Position numbers and translations under genes: made by a program
Assembly: GCF_900168205.1 (NCBI RefSeq)
Contig: NZ_FUZE01000020.1
Span: 1 to 64,000 of the forward strand
Direction of reading: 5' to 3'
Length of the DNA: 64,000 nt
DNA from: Chryseobacterium balustinum
GTDB lineage: Bacteria; Bacteroidota; Bacteroidia; Flavobacteriales; Weeksellaceae
The notes under the pieces: generated by a model
What the model was told of the DNA's origin: nothing
Seen by the model: the letters and a program-made list of their open reading frames with translations, nothing else
Databases searched by the model: none
In this document: positions 50,699-59,451 of the stretch, in pieces
Layout of the letters: each line of letters opens with the position of its first letter
Position numbering within the stretch: the stretch's first letter is position 1

Positions 50699-51700
50699 AT
50701 GTCTGGAGTTTGGCAAAAAACGTTAGCTTTTGTAGGAATTCCTCTGATTTTGATTTCAGTCTTTTTTGGTGTCTATTCCATGGGAAGTAATCATTTTGCA
50801 AACCTTTTTACTAATTTTCAGCTTGAAATTAATGTTTGGCAATTGTTCTGTATTTCTGTTTTAGGATTTTTTATCGCCTTTAATTATTGGAATTATGATG
50901 TAGAAAAAATGATTTATAAACAAAACCATATTCTAAATAATGATTTTCAGGATAAGCATAAAATTCAGAAGCCCACTTATTCTTTTCTAGATTTGAACAC
51001 CGAAAGAATGAGCGGTGTGATTTCTTTTATTTCATTAAATATTTTGCTGCTGTTTTTTATAATTACATTTAATTATGAACAGTTTTACGAAATAGTAAAA
51101 ACACCGAGCCAGCTTTCTGAAGAAACGCACGAAAGAGTAGGCGCAGTAATCGTGTCAATTGTAATGGCAATTTTGGTGATTATGTTTTATTTTAAATCAA
51201 ATTTCAACTTTGATCCGAAAGCGGGTTTAATGAAAAATTTAGTGAAAATCTGGATTGTTTTGAATGCCGTATTGGTAATTTCTGCACTATTGAAAAACAC
51301 AGAATATATTGTCAATTTAGGCTTTACTTACAAGCGTTTGGGCGTTTATGCTTTCCTAATATTATCTTTGATAGGATTGACGTTGACTTTTGTGAAAGTT
51401 CAGACCCAAAAAACAAACGCATTTCTTTTCAACTCGATGAGCTGGTGCTTTTATGGAATGGTTTTAGTATGCAGTTTTATCAATTGGGGCGGAATCATCA
51501 CCTCTCAAAATATGAAACGTCCGGATTTTGTGGTCGATTATCATGTAAATTCGATTAATTTTAATGAAAAATATCTTTTAAAATATGCCGAAGAAAAAAA
51601 GGATATTGACCTTAAAAAACGAGTTTTAGAAAAAAGTAAGTTAGGAATTTCGCCAACATTTTTATCTAAAGTTTTTTATTATGAAACCATTCAAAAATAA
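50327..51700 (+). CDS. DUF4173/DUF4153-like membrane protein
   Basis: A 457-residue polytopic membrane protein with about ten to twelve helices. The middle has a loop and the ETHERVGAVIVSIVMAIL segment typical for the DUF4173 group. Function unknown. The start ATG at 50327 overlaps the stop of the broken first copy (ATGA), so ribosomes that end there could restart on this gene. The C-terminal soluble tail (about residues 410-457) is Lys/Glu-rich. Confidence 0.8.
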   Translation: MKTHHYIFLSTIAFIVLFYNENVGLNLGILGVLYSVLTLIKTSERNRSKTVFLLFATSILSSIAFAWFGDFSSFLALVVSLLLLSFRSKNKRLKVLLLIPVFIVNCFTFICRIFSFDNWLPKRNMSGVWQKTLAFVGIPLILISVFFGVYSMGSNHFANLFTNFQLEINVWQLFCISVLGFFIAFNYWNYDVEKMIYKQNHILNNDFQDKHKIQKPTYSFLDLNTERMSGVISFISLNILLLFFIITFNYEQFYEIVKTPSQLSEETHERVGAVIVSIVMAILVIMFYFKSNFNFDPKAGLMKNLVKIWIVLNAVLVISALLKNTEYIVNLGFTYKRLGVYAFLILSLIGLTLTFVKVQTQKTNAFLFNSMSWCFYGMVLVCSFINWGGIITSQNMKRPDFVVDYHVNSINFNEKYLLKYAEEKKDIDLKKRVLEKSKLGISPTFLSKVFYYETIQK

Positions 51701-51706
51701 ATTGTC

Positions 51707-52231
51707 ATGAAAAATTCAGTTTTATTAATAGGTCTTTTATTAATTGTATCATGCAGGAAAGGGAATCCTTCACAAGGAATGAAGACAGATTCTGTAGTAG
51801 TTTCGGAACAGTCTGAAAATGCTTTACCAGTAGATTCTGCCAATTCGAAAATAAGTAACGATACTTTGCAACCAGTAAATACAAAATCGGATGAAAATTT
51901 AAACAAGCAAAATGGTGAAACCGTAAAGTTGGTTGATGGCGAAAAACTTCCATCCACATTAGAATTTGAGTTTACAGATAAAATTCAAAAAGCCGTTGTA
52001 AGAATTGCAAATTATAAGAAAGATCAATTGAAAGCGAACATTATTCCTGAAAATAATAATATGAATATTCGTTTTAATCAAATTAAAACGCCCGACGGAA
52101 AATACGACGGTCCGTTTGGAAGAGAAATTTCTTATAAAATTTCGAGCAAAGGCGAGGTTTGGCTTATTATCGGAAAAAATCTGATGGCAGATGGCGAAAA
52201 TACGGGTCGATTTTCTGTCAGAATAGAATAA
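51707..52231 (+). CDS. Lipoprotein of unknown function
   Basis: A 174-residue lipoprotein with lipobox LLIVSC (Cys 16), a Ser/Asn-rich low-complexity linker (about residues 20-75), and a small beta-rich domain with a KTPDGKYDGPFGREISYKI segment. No family recognised. It starts 6 bp after the membrane protein gene and closes that transcript. Confidence 0.7.
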   Translation: MKNSVLLIGLLLIVSCRKGNPSQGMKTDSVVVSEQSENALPVDSANSKISNDTLQPVNTKSDENLNKQNGETVKLVDGEKLPSTLEFEFTDKIQKAVVRIANYKKDQLKANIIPENNNMNIRFNQIKTPDGKYDGPFGREISYKISSKGEVWLIIGKNLMADGENTGRFSVRIE

Positions 52232-52274
52232 ATTGGTATAGTTTATGCAAATGTAATTTTCAAATTTTAATTTT

Positions 52275-52790
52275 ATGAAAAAGATATTTTCATTAGCAAT
52301 AATATCATCCATCGCTTTGACGAGTTGTGGTGCGGTACAGTCGATTGTACAAAATACATTTCCATACACAACCAATGTTTTGGTCTCTACAGGAGTGCCT
52401 GCAGATAAAGAAGTTTCTTCTACAGCCACTGCATCAAATGTGCAGACTTGGGTAGGCGGAAACAACAATGCGCAGATTAAAGATGTAAGAATTTCTGATG
52501 CTAAAATTTCTGTAGCTTCACCAAGTGGCGGTAATTTGAGCGCCTTGAAATCTATAAAAATCTATATCTCCTCAAATGGAACTGGTGAAAAATTAGTAGC
52601 TTCGAGATCCGCAATTGATACCAATTTTTCAAGTTTAAATTTAGATTTAAATAATGATACCGGTTTTCTTGATTCTGTAGTGAAAAGTTCGGGCTTAACA
52701 GTAAGAACCGTTTACGAACTTAAAAACCAGACAAGCTCTGATATGAATCTGAAAGTTGCATTAAACTTTAGCAGCGTTCCGGTAAGATAA
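52275..52790 (+). CDS. Lipoprotein of unknown function
   Basis: A 171-residue lipoprotein (lipobox SIALTSC, Cys about residue 18). The mature part is Ser/Asn/Val-rich with beta-strand-like stretches and no motif I recognise. It is separated by 43 bp from the previous gene and followed by a bidirectional terminator. Confidence 0.7.
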   Translation: MKKIFSLAIISSIALTSCGAVQSIVQNTFPYTTNVLVSTGVPADKEVSSTATASNVQTWVGGNNNAQIKDVRISDAKISVASPSGGNLSALKSIKIYISSNGTGEKLVASRSAIDTNFSSLNLDLNNDTGFLDSVVKSSGLTVRTVYELKNQTSSDMNLKVALNFSSVPVR

Positions 52791-52810
52791 AACTTTTTAA
52801 CATAAACATC

Positions 52811-52841
52811 AAAAGCTTTCTTATTTTGTAAGAAAGCTTTT
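52811..52841. terminator. Bidirectional terminator
   Basis: A 13-bp stem AAAAGCTTTCTTA / TAAGAAAGCTTTT with loop TTTTG, between convergent genes. Confidence 0.85.
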
Positions 52842-52860
52842 GTCATATAAAGAATTTGTG

Positions 52861-53706
52861 TTACTTGACTTTGTAAATAGAGATTTCTGCTTCGGTAGCT
52901 GTTGTTAGATCTATAGTAGCTACAGATTGCCTGTTAACGCCAAACTGGATCTTGTCTCCGGCATTAAGAGTATAGAGATGACTAATTATGGTTTGTGTTA
53001 TACTCACTGTAATAACTAATGCAACACTTATCCCACCAAATCCTTTGGTATCTAAAGCTGCTGCTGTACTTGAGCCAGAAGGTGTTCTGCTAATAACAAT
53101 TCCGGAATTTGTAAGGAGCGAAACACTTGCGCCTGAACCTTCTTTATAACTATAACTAATATGATATAGACCCGTTGAAGGAACTGTATAAACGCCATTG
53201 CTCATACTTGTGGATGGAACCTGAACTGTTGTTGTTCCTCCTGTACTACCACCGAGATTTAAATTTACAAGACCGCCACCAATATTCACACCTAAAAGAG
53301 TGAACGTACTATTAAATTTTGCAGAATAAGCTCCATCGCCTGCAGTACCAATATTTGCCGTAGTAGGCAGCTTAAACCAAAGTCCAGGATTTCCACTTGA
53401 ATTATTAGTAACAGCATCGTACATAAATAAACCAGCAGTTGTAACGCCGTTTGTTTTAGGCCCAGTAGTCGTTGCTGGACTTGTAACATAGACAATAGCA
53501 CCATTTTGCGCGGCGGTATAAGCGGCTTCTTTTAATCTAAGGGAGTCTCCGGAAATTCTTGGAGCGATAATTCCGTCTGCAAAAGTAAGGTCTGCTTTTT
53601 TTTGAACATGCAGTGTAGCTTTAGGGTTGGCTGTGTTAATACCCACTTGGGCATTGGTGTTGTAACCCATTATAAATAGGACTACAATAAGGTAGTAGTT
53701 TTTCAT
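52861..53706 (-). CDS. Secreted protein with C1q/TNF-like domain
   Basis: A 281-residue exported protein. The signal peptide ends NTNAQ (residue 19). A short VGINTANPKATLHVQ head is common to Chryseobacterium surface proteins and phage-fibre-like heads. The C-terminal half (about residues 150-281, with TGLYHISYSYKEG, LNAGDKIQFGVNRQS and AEISIYKVK) has the pattern of a C1q/TNF jelly-roll, which forms trimers and binds ligands. No sorting domain is seen. Confidence 0.75.
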   Translation of the reverse strand: MKNYYLIVVLFIMGYNTNAQVGINTANPKATLHVQKKADLTFADGIIAPRISGDSLRLKEAAYTAAQNGAIVYVTSPATTTGPKTNGVTTAGLFMYDAVTNNSSGNPGLWFKLPTTANIGTAGDGAYSAKFNSTFTLLGVNIGGGLVNLNLGGSTGGTTTVQVPSTSMSNGVYTVPSTGLYHISYSYKEGSGASVSLLTNSGIVISRTPSGSSTAAALDTKGFGGISVALVITVSITQTIISHLYTLNAGDKIQFGVNRQSVATIDLTTATEAEISIYKVK

Positions 53707-53796
53707 GGTTATTTAGTTTTTGGTCTTATAAAGGTATATAAAAAATATATTATAATTCCATAAATAAATAACATTTAATGTGAATTTTATTATTTT

Positions 53797-53812
53797 ACCG
53801 TATTTATACGGT
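53797..53812. repeat. 16-bp palindrome
   Basis: ACCGTAT-TT-ATACGGT, a 7-bp perfect inverted repeat in the gap between two minus-strand genes. It could be the end of the dtd transcript or an operator for the secreted protein gene; no T run decides it. Confidence 0.5.
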
Positions 53813-53917
53813 GTTTTCCGTTGTTTTTATTGGGTTTTATTACGAATTGTATAGATTTAAACTATTAAATGAAAGTAATTTATTAGAAAGAGACACTTAT
53901 TGTATAGGTAGGGATTG

Positions 53918-54367
53918 TTATTGTTTTGTAAGAGTGTCCATTACAATAGTGACGGGTCCGTCATTAGTGAGTGATACTTTCATGTCTGCTCCAAAAATAC
54001 CAGATTCAATTAGTAAATCTGATTTTGAAAGTTCTTCTTTAAAATATTCGAAAAGAGGAATTGCTTTATCGGGTTTTGCAGCTTTTATAAAGGATGGGCG
54101 ATTGCCTTTTTTGTAATCTGCGATCAAAGTAAATTGACTGATGCACAAAATCTCTCCATTGATATCTTTAATAGATAAATTGAGTTTGTCGTTTTCATCA
54201 CTAAAAACTCTCAGGTTTAAAATTTTCTGTATAAGCCAGTCTGCATCTGATCTTTCATCATTTTCATCAATTCCAATCAGAAGCATAAAGCCGGTATTTA
54301 TTTCACCTACAATGTTTCCTTCTACTTTTACAGAAGCTTCAGAAACTCTTTGTATTACTGCTTTCAT
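53918..54367 (-). CDS. dtd: D-aminoacyl-tRNA deacylase
   Basis: A 149-residue proofreading enzyme that removes D-amino acids from tRNA. Both active-site motifs are present: SQFTL at residues 77-81 and TNDGPVT at 134-140. Length agrees with the family. Its ATG overlaps the stop of the upstream lipoprotein gene by one base, so the two are translated together. Confidence 0.95.
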   Translation of the reverse strand: MKAVIQRVSEASVKVEGNIVGEINTGFMLLIGIDENDERSDADWLIQKILNLRVFSDENDKLNLSIKDINGEILCISQFTLIADYKKGNRPSFIKAAKPDKAIPLFEYFKEELSKSDLLIESGIFGADMKVSLTNDGPVTIVMDTLTKQ

Positions 54368-54831
54368 TAATTATATAGGCTTAAATTTTTTGTAGCGGCA
54401 TCATAGTTCCAAAAATAAGTTTTTGGAGGAAGTCCTGTTGTTGCTCCTTGAGCTGGAGAGCCATTATTAAGAAACCATTTAGAATTGTCTTTTGGACAGA
54501 TGATATACAAATTGTCTTTTACTTCCAAAGTAGTGTTGCTGTCGGGGCAAAGATGAGGTGCATTTCTGTCATACACTCTAAACGTAGCCGGATTGTCTAG
54601 GGTTCTTACTACGATCAATCCTCTTGTGCCAGATTGCTGTTCGTCAATGTAAATAGGCTGCCCCACAAAGTTGAGGTTGTTGTAGGCTGCAAGATTCAGA
54701 TTTAGATTTACATTGATTGTTGAAATGGGAAAACAGCTTACGGTATCGTCACGGTTACTGCATGAGTTTATATTTAAAAAACTGAATGTCAGTAAGATGA
54801 AAATTGATATGATTGAGAAAGTTTTTTTCAT
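54367..54831 (-). CDS. Rieske-like lipoprotein lacking cluster ligands
   Basis: A 154-residue lipoprotein (lipobox NINSC). The C-terminal part has the order of a Rieske domain (NAPHLCPDSNTTLEVKDNLY, then IICPKDNSKWFLNNG and PKTYFWNYD), but the pairs that hold the iron-sulfur cluster, CxH and CxxH, are changed to LCPD and CPKD. It therefore probably keeps the fold without the cluster. The ATG at 54831 is nearest the signal sequence. It forms an operon with dtd. Confidence 0.65.
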   Translation of the reverse strand: MKKTFSIISIFILLTFSFLNINSCSNRDDTVSCFPISTINVNLNLNLAAYNNLNFVGQPIYIDEQQSGTRGLIVVRTLDNPATFRVYDRNAPHLCPDSNTTLEVKDNLYIICPKDNSKWFLNNGSPAQGATTGLPPKTYFWNYDAATKNLSLYN

Positions 54832-54848
54832 TACTATATAAATTTTTA

Positions 54849-54856
54849 TATATTTG
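54849..54856 (+). promoter_or_regulatory. -7 element of greA
   Basis: TATATTTG matches TAnnTTTG; a start near 54862 would give a leader of about 80 nt before the ATG at 54941. Confidence 0.5.
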
Positions 54857-54884
54857 TAAAACAATAACGATTAACACACAAAAA

Positions 54885-54915
54885 CATTGTCCGGCAAATG
54901 TCGGATAATTTTTTT
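54885..54915 (+). terminator. Terminator-like hairpin in the greA leader
   Basis: TTGTCCG pairs with CGGATAA (one G-U) round an 8-nt loop and is followed at once by eight Ts. It lies between the -7 element and the greA start codon, so it could act as an attenuator. Confidence 0.45.
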
Positions 54916-54940
54916 TATACCAAAACTAAATTTTAAAATT

Positions 54941-55411
54941 ATGGCGAGCTATGTAACTAAGGTAGGATTAGATAAAATGAAAGCTGAGCTGGAGCAATTG
55001 GAAAAAATAGAAAGACCAAAAATTACTCAACAGATCGCTGAGGCAAGAGATAAAGGAGATTTGTCTGAAAATGCAGAATATGATGCGGCGAAAGAAGCGC
55101 AGGGAATGTTGGAAATGAGAATCTCTAAACTAAAAGATGTTGTTACAACTTCAAAAGTGATTGATGAAACTTTGCTTGATACTTCAAAGGTTTCTATCCT
55201 TACTACGGTAAGATTAATGAATAACGATACAAAGAAAGAACAGACTTTTAAATTGGTTCCGGATAATGAAAGTGACTTGAAAACAGGCAAGATTTCTGTA
55301 AATACTCCTATCGCAAAAGGATTATTAGGAAAAGTAGTGGGCGAGACTGCTGAGATTACCCTTCCCAACGGTAATAAATTATCATTTGAAGTTTTAGAAA
55401 TTACACTTTAA
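54941..55411 (+). CDS. greA: Transcription elongation factor GreA
   Basis: A 156-residue factor that rescues backtracked RNA polymerase by stimulating transcript cleavage. The coiled-coil with its acidic tip is in ARDKGDLSENAEYDAAKE (about residues 35-52). The C-terminal FKBP-like domain contains TPIAKGLLGKVVGE. The ATG at 54941 was chosen (MASYVTKVGLDKM); upstream codons overlap the leader hairpin. The HIT gene follows after 4 bp. Confidence 0.95.
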   Translation: MASYVTKVGLDKMKAELEQLEKIERPKITQQIAEARDKGDLSENAEYDAAKEAQGMLEMRISKLKDVVTTSKVIDETLLDTSKVSILTTVRLMNNDTKKEQTFKLVPDNESDLKTGKISVNTPIAKGLLGKVVGETAEITLPNGNKLSFEVLEITL

Positions 55412-55415
55412 AAAA

Positions 55416-55805
55416 ATGAGCTCAATTTTCACAAAAATAATCAATGGAGAAATTCCTGCTTATAAAATAGCGGAAGACGAAAATTTTGTGGCATTCTTAG
55501 ATGCTATGCCTTTGGTAAAAGGCCATACACTCGTTGTTCCTAAAAAAGAAGTAGACCTGATTTTTGATTTGGAAACAGAAGAATATAAAAATCTTTGGGC
55601 TTTCGCTCAAGAAGTTGCTCAAAAAGTGAAAAATGCAATACCTTGTGTAAGAGTAGGAGTAGCGGTGGTGGGACTAGAGGTTCCTCACGCTCATATTCAC
55701 CTGATTCCGCTAAATAAAGTGGAAGAAATGAACTTTAAAAACGAAAGACTGAAACTTTCTGCGGAAGAATATTCCGAAATTCAAAATTTAATAATTAATT
55801 CTTAA
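55416..55805 (+). CDS. HIT family hydrolase
   Basis: A 129-residue histidine-triad nucleotide hydrolase or transferase, like HinT. The motif HAHIH is at residues 91-95, and SIFTKIINGEIPAYKI opens the protein as usual. It would act on adenosine phosphoramidates. It is probably co-transcribed with greA. Confidence 0.92.
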   Translation: MSSIFTKIINGEIPAYKIAEDENFVAFLDAMPLVKGHTLVVPKKEVDLIFDLETEEYKNLWAFAQEVAQKVKNAIPCVRVGVAVVGLEVPHAHIHLIPLNKVEEMNFKNERLKLSAEEYSEIQNLIINS

Positions 55806-55870
55806 CAATACAGAAGGTCGTAAAAAAGAAATTTTTTACGATTTTCTTTAATAATATATTAATAATCAAG

Positions 55871-57058
55871 ATGAACTCAAACCAATGTTCTTTCTGTGGT
55901 AAGAAAAGAAATGAAGTGCAAATGCTGATTTCAGGACAAAATGGCTTTATTTGCGAAAACTGTATTGAGCAGGCTCATACAATTGTAAAAGATACGGTTT
56001 CGCCAGCAGGATTTTCACCAGCTGAATCTATAGACGAGCTTAAAAAACCTAAGGAAATAAAAGAATTTCTTAATCATTATGTCATAGGACAAGATCAGGC
56101 AAAAAAACAACTTTCCATTGCAGTATATAATCATTATAAAAGATTATTGCATGCAAAAGATGAAAACCGTGAAGTAGAGCTTGAAAAATCAAATATCATC
56201 ATGATTGGTGAAACAGGAACGGGAAAAACGCTTTTGGCTAAAACCATTGCTAAAGAACTTAATGTTCCTTTCTGTATTGTTGATGCTACTATTTTAACGG
56301 AAGCTGGTTATGTGGGGGAAGATGTTGAGAGTATTCTTTCGAGACTTTTAATGGTTGCCGATTATGATGTAGAAAAAGCAGAAAAAGGGATTGTTTTTAT
56401 TGATGAAATTGATAAAATTGCCAGAAAATCTGATAATCCGAGTCTTACAAGAGATGTTTCAGGAGAAGGTGTGCAGCAGGGTTTGTTGAAGCTTTTGGAA
56501 GGAAGCATCGTGAATGTTCCGCCACAAGGAGGGAGAAAACATCCTGATCAAAAATATATTCAGGTAAATACTCAGAATATTTTATTCATTGCGGGTGGTG
56601 CTTTTGACGGTATTAAAGAAATTATCGAAAGAAGAATGAATAAGCAGGCGATTGGTTTCAGTGCTGAAAAGATTAATAAAACAGAAGAAGATGAATATGT
56701 TTTAACAAATATTAACGCCATCGACCTTCGCTCATTTGGATTGATTCCTGAGCTTTTAGGAAGATTTCCAATCATTACCTATCTCGAAAAGCTAACCAAA
56801 GAGACGATGATTAGAATCATGAAAGAGCCTAAAAACTCTATTGTTAATCAATTTGTAGAGCTTTTTAAAATGGACGGTACAAAATTGGTGTTTACTGATG
56901 AGGCTATAGAGATTATTGTTGATGAGACTATGGAAAAAGGTTTGGGAGCCAGGGGGTTACGAGGAACTACAGAAAAAGTCTTAGAAGATTATATGTTTAC
57001 CGTTGGAGAGCATGATGAGATTGTTCTTACAAAAGATAATATTTTGATTGTTAAGTGA
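55871..57058 (+). CDS. clpX: ClpX ATPase subunit
   Basis: A 395-residue AAA+ unfoldase that feeds proteins to ClpP. The zinc site uses C6, C9, C28 and C31. Walker A GETGTGKT is at residues 113-120 and Walker B IVFIDEID at about 174-181. The ClpP-binding loop IGF is in NKQAIGFSAE, and the sensor-2 GARGLRG is near the end. clpP is not adjacent. Confidence 0.96.
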   Translation: MNSNQCSFCGKKRNEVQMLISGQNGFICENCIEQAHTIVKDTVSPAGFSPAESIDELKKPKEIKEFLNHYVIGQDQAKKQLSIAVYNHYKRLLHAKDENREVELEKSNIIMIGETGTGKTLLAKTIAKELNVPFCIVDATILTEAGYVGEDVESILSRLLMVADYDVEKAEKGIVFIDEIDKIARKSDNPSLTRDVSGEGVQQGLLKLLEGSIVNVPPQGGRKHPDQKYIQVNTQNILFIAGGAFDGIKEIIERRMNKQAIGFSAEKINKTEEDEYVLTNINAIDLRSFGLIPELLGRFPIITYLEKLTKETMIRIMKEPKNSIVNQFVELFKMDGTKLVFTDEAIEIIVDETMEKGLGARGLRGTTEKVLEDYMFTVGEHDEIVLTKDNILIVK

Positions 57059-57085
57059 TTTTGTTTTTTTTTTAGAAAAAATTTA

Positions 57086-57093
57086 TATCTTTA
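57086..57093 (+). promoter_or_regulatory. -7-like element before the T9SS protein gene
   Basis: TATCTTTA resembles TAnnTTTG, with TTG at 57061-57063 upstream (22-nt spacer). Start codon at 57132. Confidence 0.35.
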
Positions 57094-57131
57094 CACTGAA
57101 TATTTTTTTTGACACAAAAAAACAGTATACA

Positions 57132-59141
57132 ATGAAAAAAAGTTTATTAACTATCGGAATTTTAGCAACCGGTTTATCTGTTCAGGCGCAGACTGTTCTA
57201 CTTCATGTAGACGATACCGCTAAAATGTATGTAAGTAATGGTGCCCTCGTTTACAATGGGGGAGGAGTACAGACCAGAGGTAATGGTAACATTGACCTTC
57301 ATGGTAATATGATGGTTGTAGGAAGTAATGCGACGGATGTCTTCAGGACAATTGATGCAAGTTCTAACCCTAAAACGACTGGGGCAAATGTTATTTTACG
57401 ATTAAATTCCCCTTCTCTAGCAACTTATGCAACTTCTACTTATGGACAATTGTACATAACGAATTTGACACAAGATAAAATTACAGGTATTGTAGATAAG
57501 GAGTATAAAGCTGTTAACCAAGGAAGTTTTCAACAAATGGCTTTCCCTTTTGCTAATAAAACAGTACAAAGTATTGCTACTGATTTAGGAAAAGCGGTTA
57601 ATTTTACAGGTAATAGATCAACTTCGTCTTTAGCATATTGGGATAATACCAAGACGGTAATGAGAATTGTTAATCCTGCTACTACTACGGATTTAGGAAA
57701 TTCAACTTTGCTGTATGGTCCAACTACTTATTTCGCAGTAGGAACTAGTGGATGGAATCCTACTCCTGCAAATTCAGATGTACTCACTTTAAAAGGAGTT
57801 CCTTATTCAGATGCTGTAGCTTCTACAAGTAGTGTGAATCTTACAGGTGGAGGTGTAGGAATTGACTATGGAAGTTCAGGGCAATACATAAATTATTTTG
57901 GTGAAAGATACAACAGCTATCTTAATGATCCATTTGATACAAGCTGGACTCCAAATTATGGAAAAGAGCTTTATCAGTATGGAAATCCATTCTTAACCAA
58001 TCTTGATTTAAGCTGGATTGGTGCAGATGTAGGTGAGCCAGGAACAACAAAAGATGGTAATCGACTTCCAATTAAAGGGATAAGATTCTCACAGGAAGGT
58101 GTAAATTATTCTACCTCAGGGGGAACAACAACAGCTACAAATAGAACTATAACATTTAGCCGTAATGCTTCAGGTGCTACTATTCCTGCAGGTGATGTGA
58201 ATAGCTTAGTGATTAAACCTTTGGGAGTTGTTTATATTAAACTTGATCCTAGTTTAATAACTACTTATTCTGCTGCTAATTTAAACAGATCATTAAATTT
58301 TAATACGACAAGACGCTTTGCGACTGCTGCAAGAGATGCTGGGTCTTATTCTGTCACTGCAGCTAAGAATACACCTTCACCAACGTTGAAGCAATTAGGT
58401 GTTATTGCCTTAGATAGTCAGGATAATGAAATTTCTAGAACATATTATGTAGTTCGTGATAATGCAACGACTGGATATAGCTCAGTAACTACTTTACAAG
58501 CTAATTTAGGATATAATAGTAGTAATGCTCCTATCAATGGACCTATTTATACCAATGAAGAGTATATTACTGGTGGGATAGATCCTACTTATGCCTCTCA
58601 ATATAATTTGTATATTAATGAAGCTAATGAGGCAAACTTTTTACATAAAAAAATACCATTAACACTTAACTCTCCTGAGATAAGTAAGCTGAAGTTTGAA
58701 ATTAGAGAAGATGCCGCGTTAATTCCTGCAAACCAATCTGCATTAAGCGCAGGTGAAAGTTTTTGGATAAAGATTAATGGTGCCAACGTTATGTTATCTC
58801 AAAATCAAGTTATAAGCGCAGGGTCAGTAACTCAAGCAGGTCTTTATTATGGAGAACCACAGCCAGAAACTGTTTTAGGAACTTCAGATTTAGCTAAAAA
58901 GAGTGGTACAATTGTAACTTATGAAAAATCTTCAGATAATTTTGTAGCTATATTTGACAAGAATTGGAAAAATGCAGATATTACAATTTTTGATATGAGT
59001 GGTAAACTAATTAATTCTGAAAAAGGAGTTAATACGAAATCTAATCATACGTTAAATATTCCTAAACAATTAAATAATGGTTATTTGATTACGATAAAGG
59101 CTGATAACGGACAAGTATATAACACAAAAATAATGAGATAA
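57132..59141 (+). CDS. T9SS type A sorting domain protein
   Basis: A 669-residue secreted protein. The signal peptide ends SVQAQ (about residue 20). The N-terminal part is beta-rich (VLLHVDDTAKMYVSNGALVYNG). The C-terminal 80 residues (from FVAIFDKNWKNADITIFDMSGK to the final MR) are a type A T9SS sorting domain. The ATG at 57132 begins the signal peptide. A small membrane-anchored protein follows after 9 bp. Role unknown; a structural or adhesive role at the cell surface is likely. Confidence 0.82.
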   Translation: MKKSLLTIGILATGLSVQAQTVLLHVDDTAKMYVSNGALVYNGGGVQTRGNGNIDLHGNMMVVGSNATDVFRTIDASSNPKTTGANVILRLNSPSLATYATSTYGQLYITNLTQDKITGIVDKEYKAVNQGSFQQMAFPFANKTVQSIATDLGKAVNFTGNRSTSSLAYWDNTKTVMRIVNPATTTDLGNSTLLYGPTTYFAVGTSGWNPTPANSDVLTLKGVPYSDAVASTSSVNLTGGGVGIDYGSSGQYINYFGERYNSYLNDPFDTSWTPNYGKELYQYGNPFLTNLDLSWIGADVGEPGTTKDGNRLPIKGIRFSQEGVNYSTSGGTTTATNRTITFSRNASGATIPAGDVNSLVIKPLGVVYIKLDPSLITTYSAANLNRSLNFNTTRRFATAARDAGSYSVTAAKNTPSPTLKQLGVIALDSQDNEISRTYYVVRDNATTGYSSVTTLQANLGYNSSNAPINGPIYTNEEYITGGIDPTYASQYNLYINEANEANFLHKKIPLTLNSPEISKLKFEIREDAALIPANQSALSAGESFWIKINGANVMLSQNQVISAGSVTQAGLYYGEPQPETVLGTSDLAKKSGTIVTYEKSSDNFVAIFDKNWKNADITIFDMSGKLINSEKGVNTKSNHTLNIPKQLNNGYLITIKADNGQVYNTKIMR

Positions 59142-59150
59142 AAAATATTT

Positions 59151-59390
59151 ATGAAAAACAAATTAATTATTCTATTCGCATTGTTTGTATCTCAACTATC
59201 TTTGTTTGCTCAAGGGAATTCTGGGACAATATCAGGAGGTCCAGGTGCTCCCCCTGATCCGCAAACTGAAGCTGATGGTCCTGGTGCAGTCGCTACTTCT
59301 CCCATCGATATGTATGTTTATGTATTAGCGATAGTAGCAATTCTGGTAATCGCCTATTTCGCTAAAAGATACAAAACTCAAAAAATATAA
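59151..59390 (+). CDS. Small Gly/Pro-rich exported membrane protein
   Basis: A 79-residue protein: signal peptide (residues 1-20, ending LFAQ), a Gly/Pro-rich stretch (SGGPGAPPDPQTEADGPG), and a single transmembrane helix at about residues 53-70 followed by a basic tail. This layout is common beside T9SS-exported proteins of Flavobacteriia. It is followed by a terminator. Confidence 0.7.
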   Translation: MKNKLIILFALFVSQLSLFAQGNSGTISGGPGAPPDPQTEADGPGAVATSPIDMYVYVLAIVAILVIAYFAKRYKTQKI

Positions 59391-59410
59391 AAATAACATT
59401 AAAATATTTT

Positions 59411-59440
59411 AAACTCTCTGATTAGTCGGAGAGTTTTTTT
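59411..59440 (+). terminator. Terminator
   Basis: AAACTCTC pairs with GAGAGTTT round an 10-nt loop, followed by a T run. Confidence 0.8.
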
Positions 59441-59451
59441 ATTTTTACATT

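Noticed and set aside
53811..54116. Plus-strand frame of 101 codons overlapping dtd
   Set aside because: Mostly antisense to dtd, which has both catalytic motifs; no independent evidence of coding.
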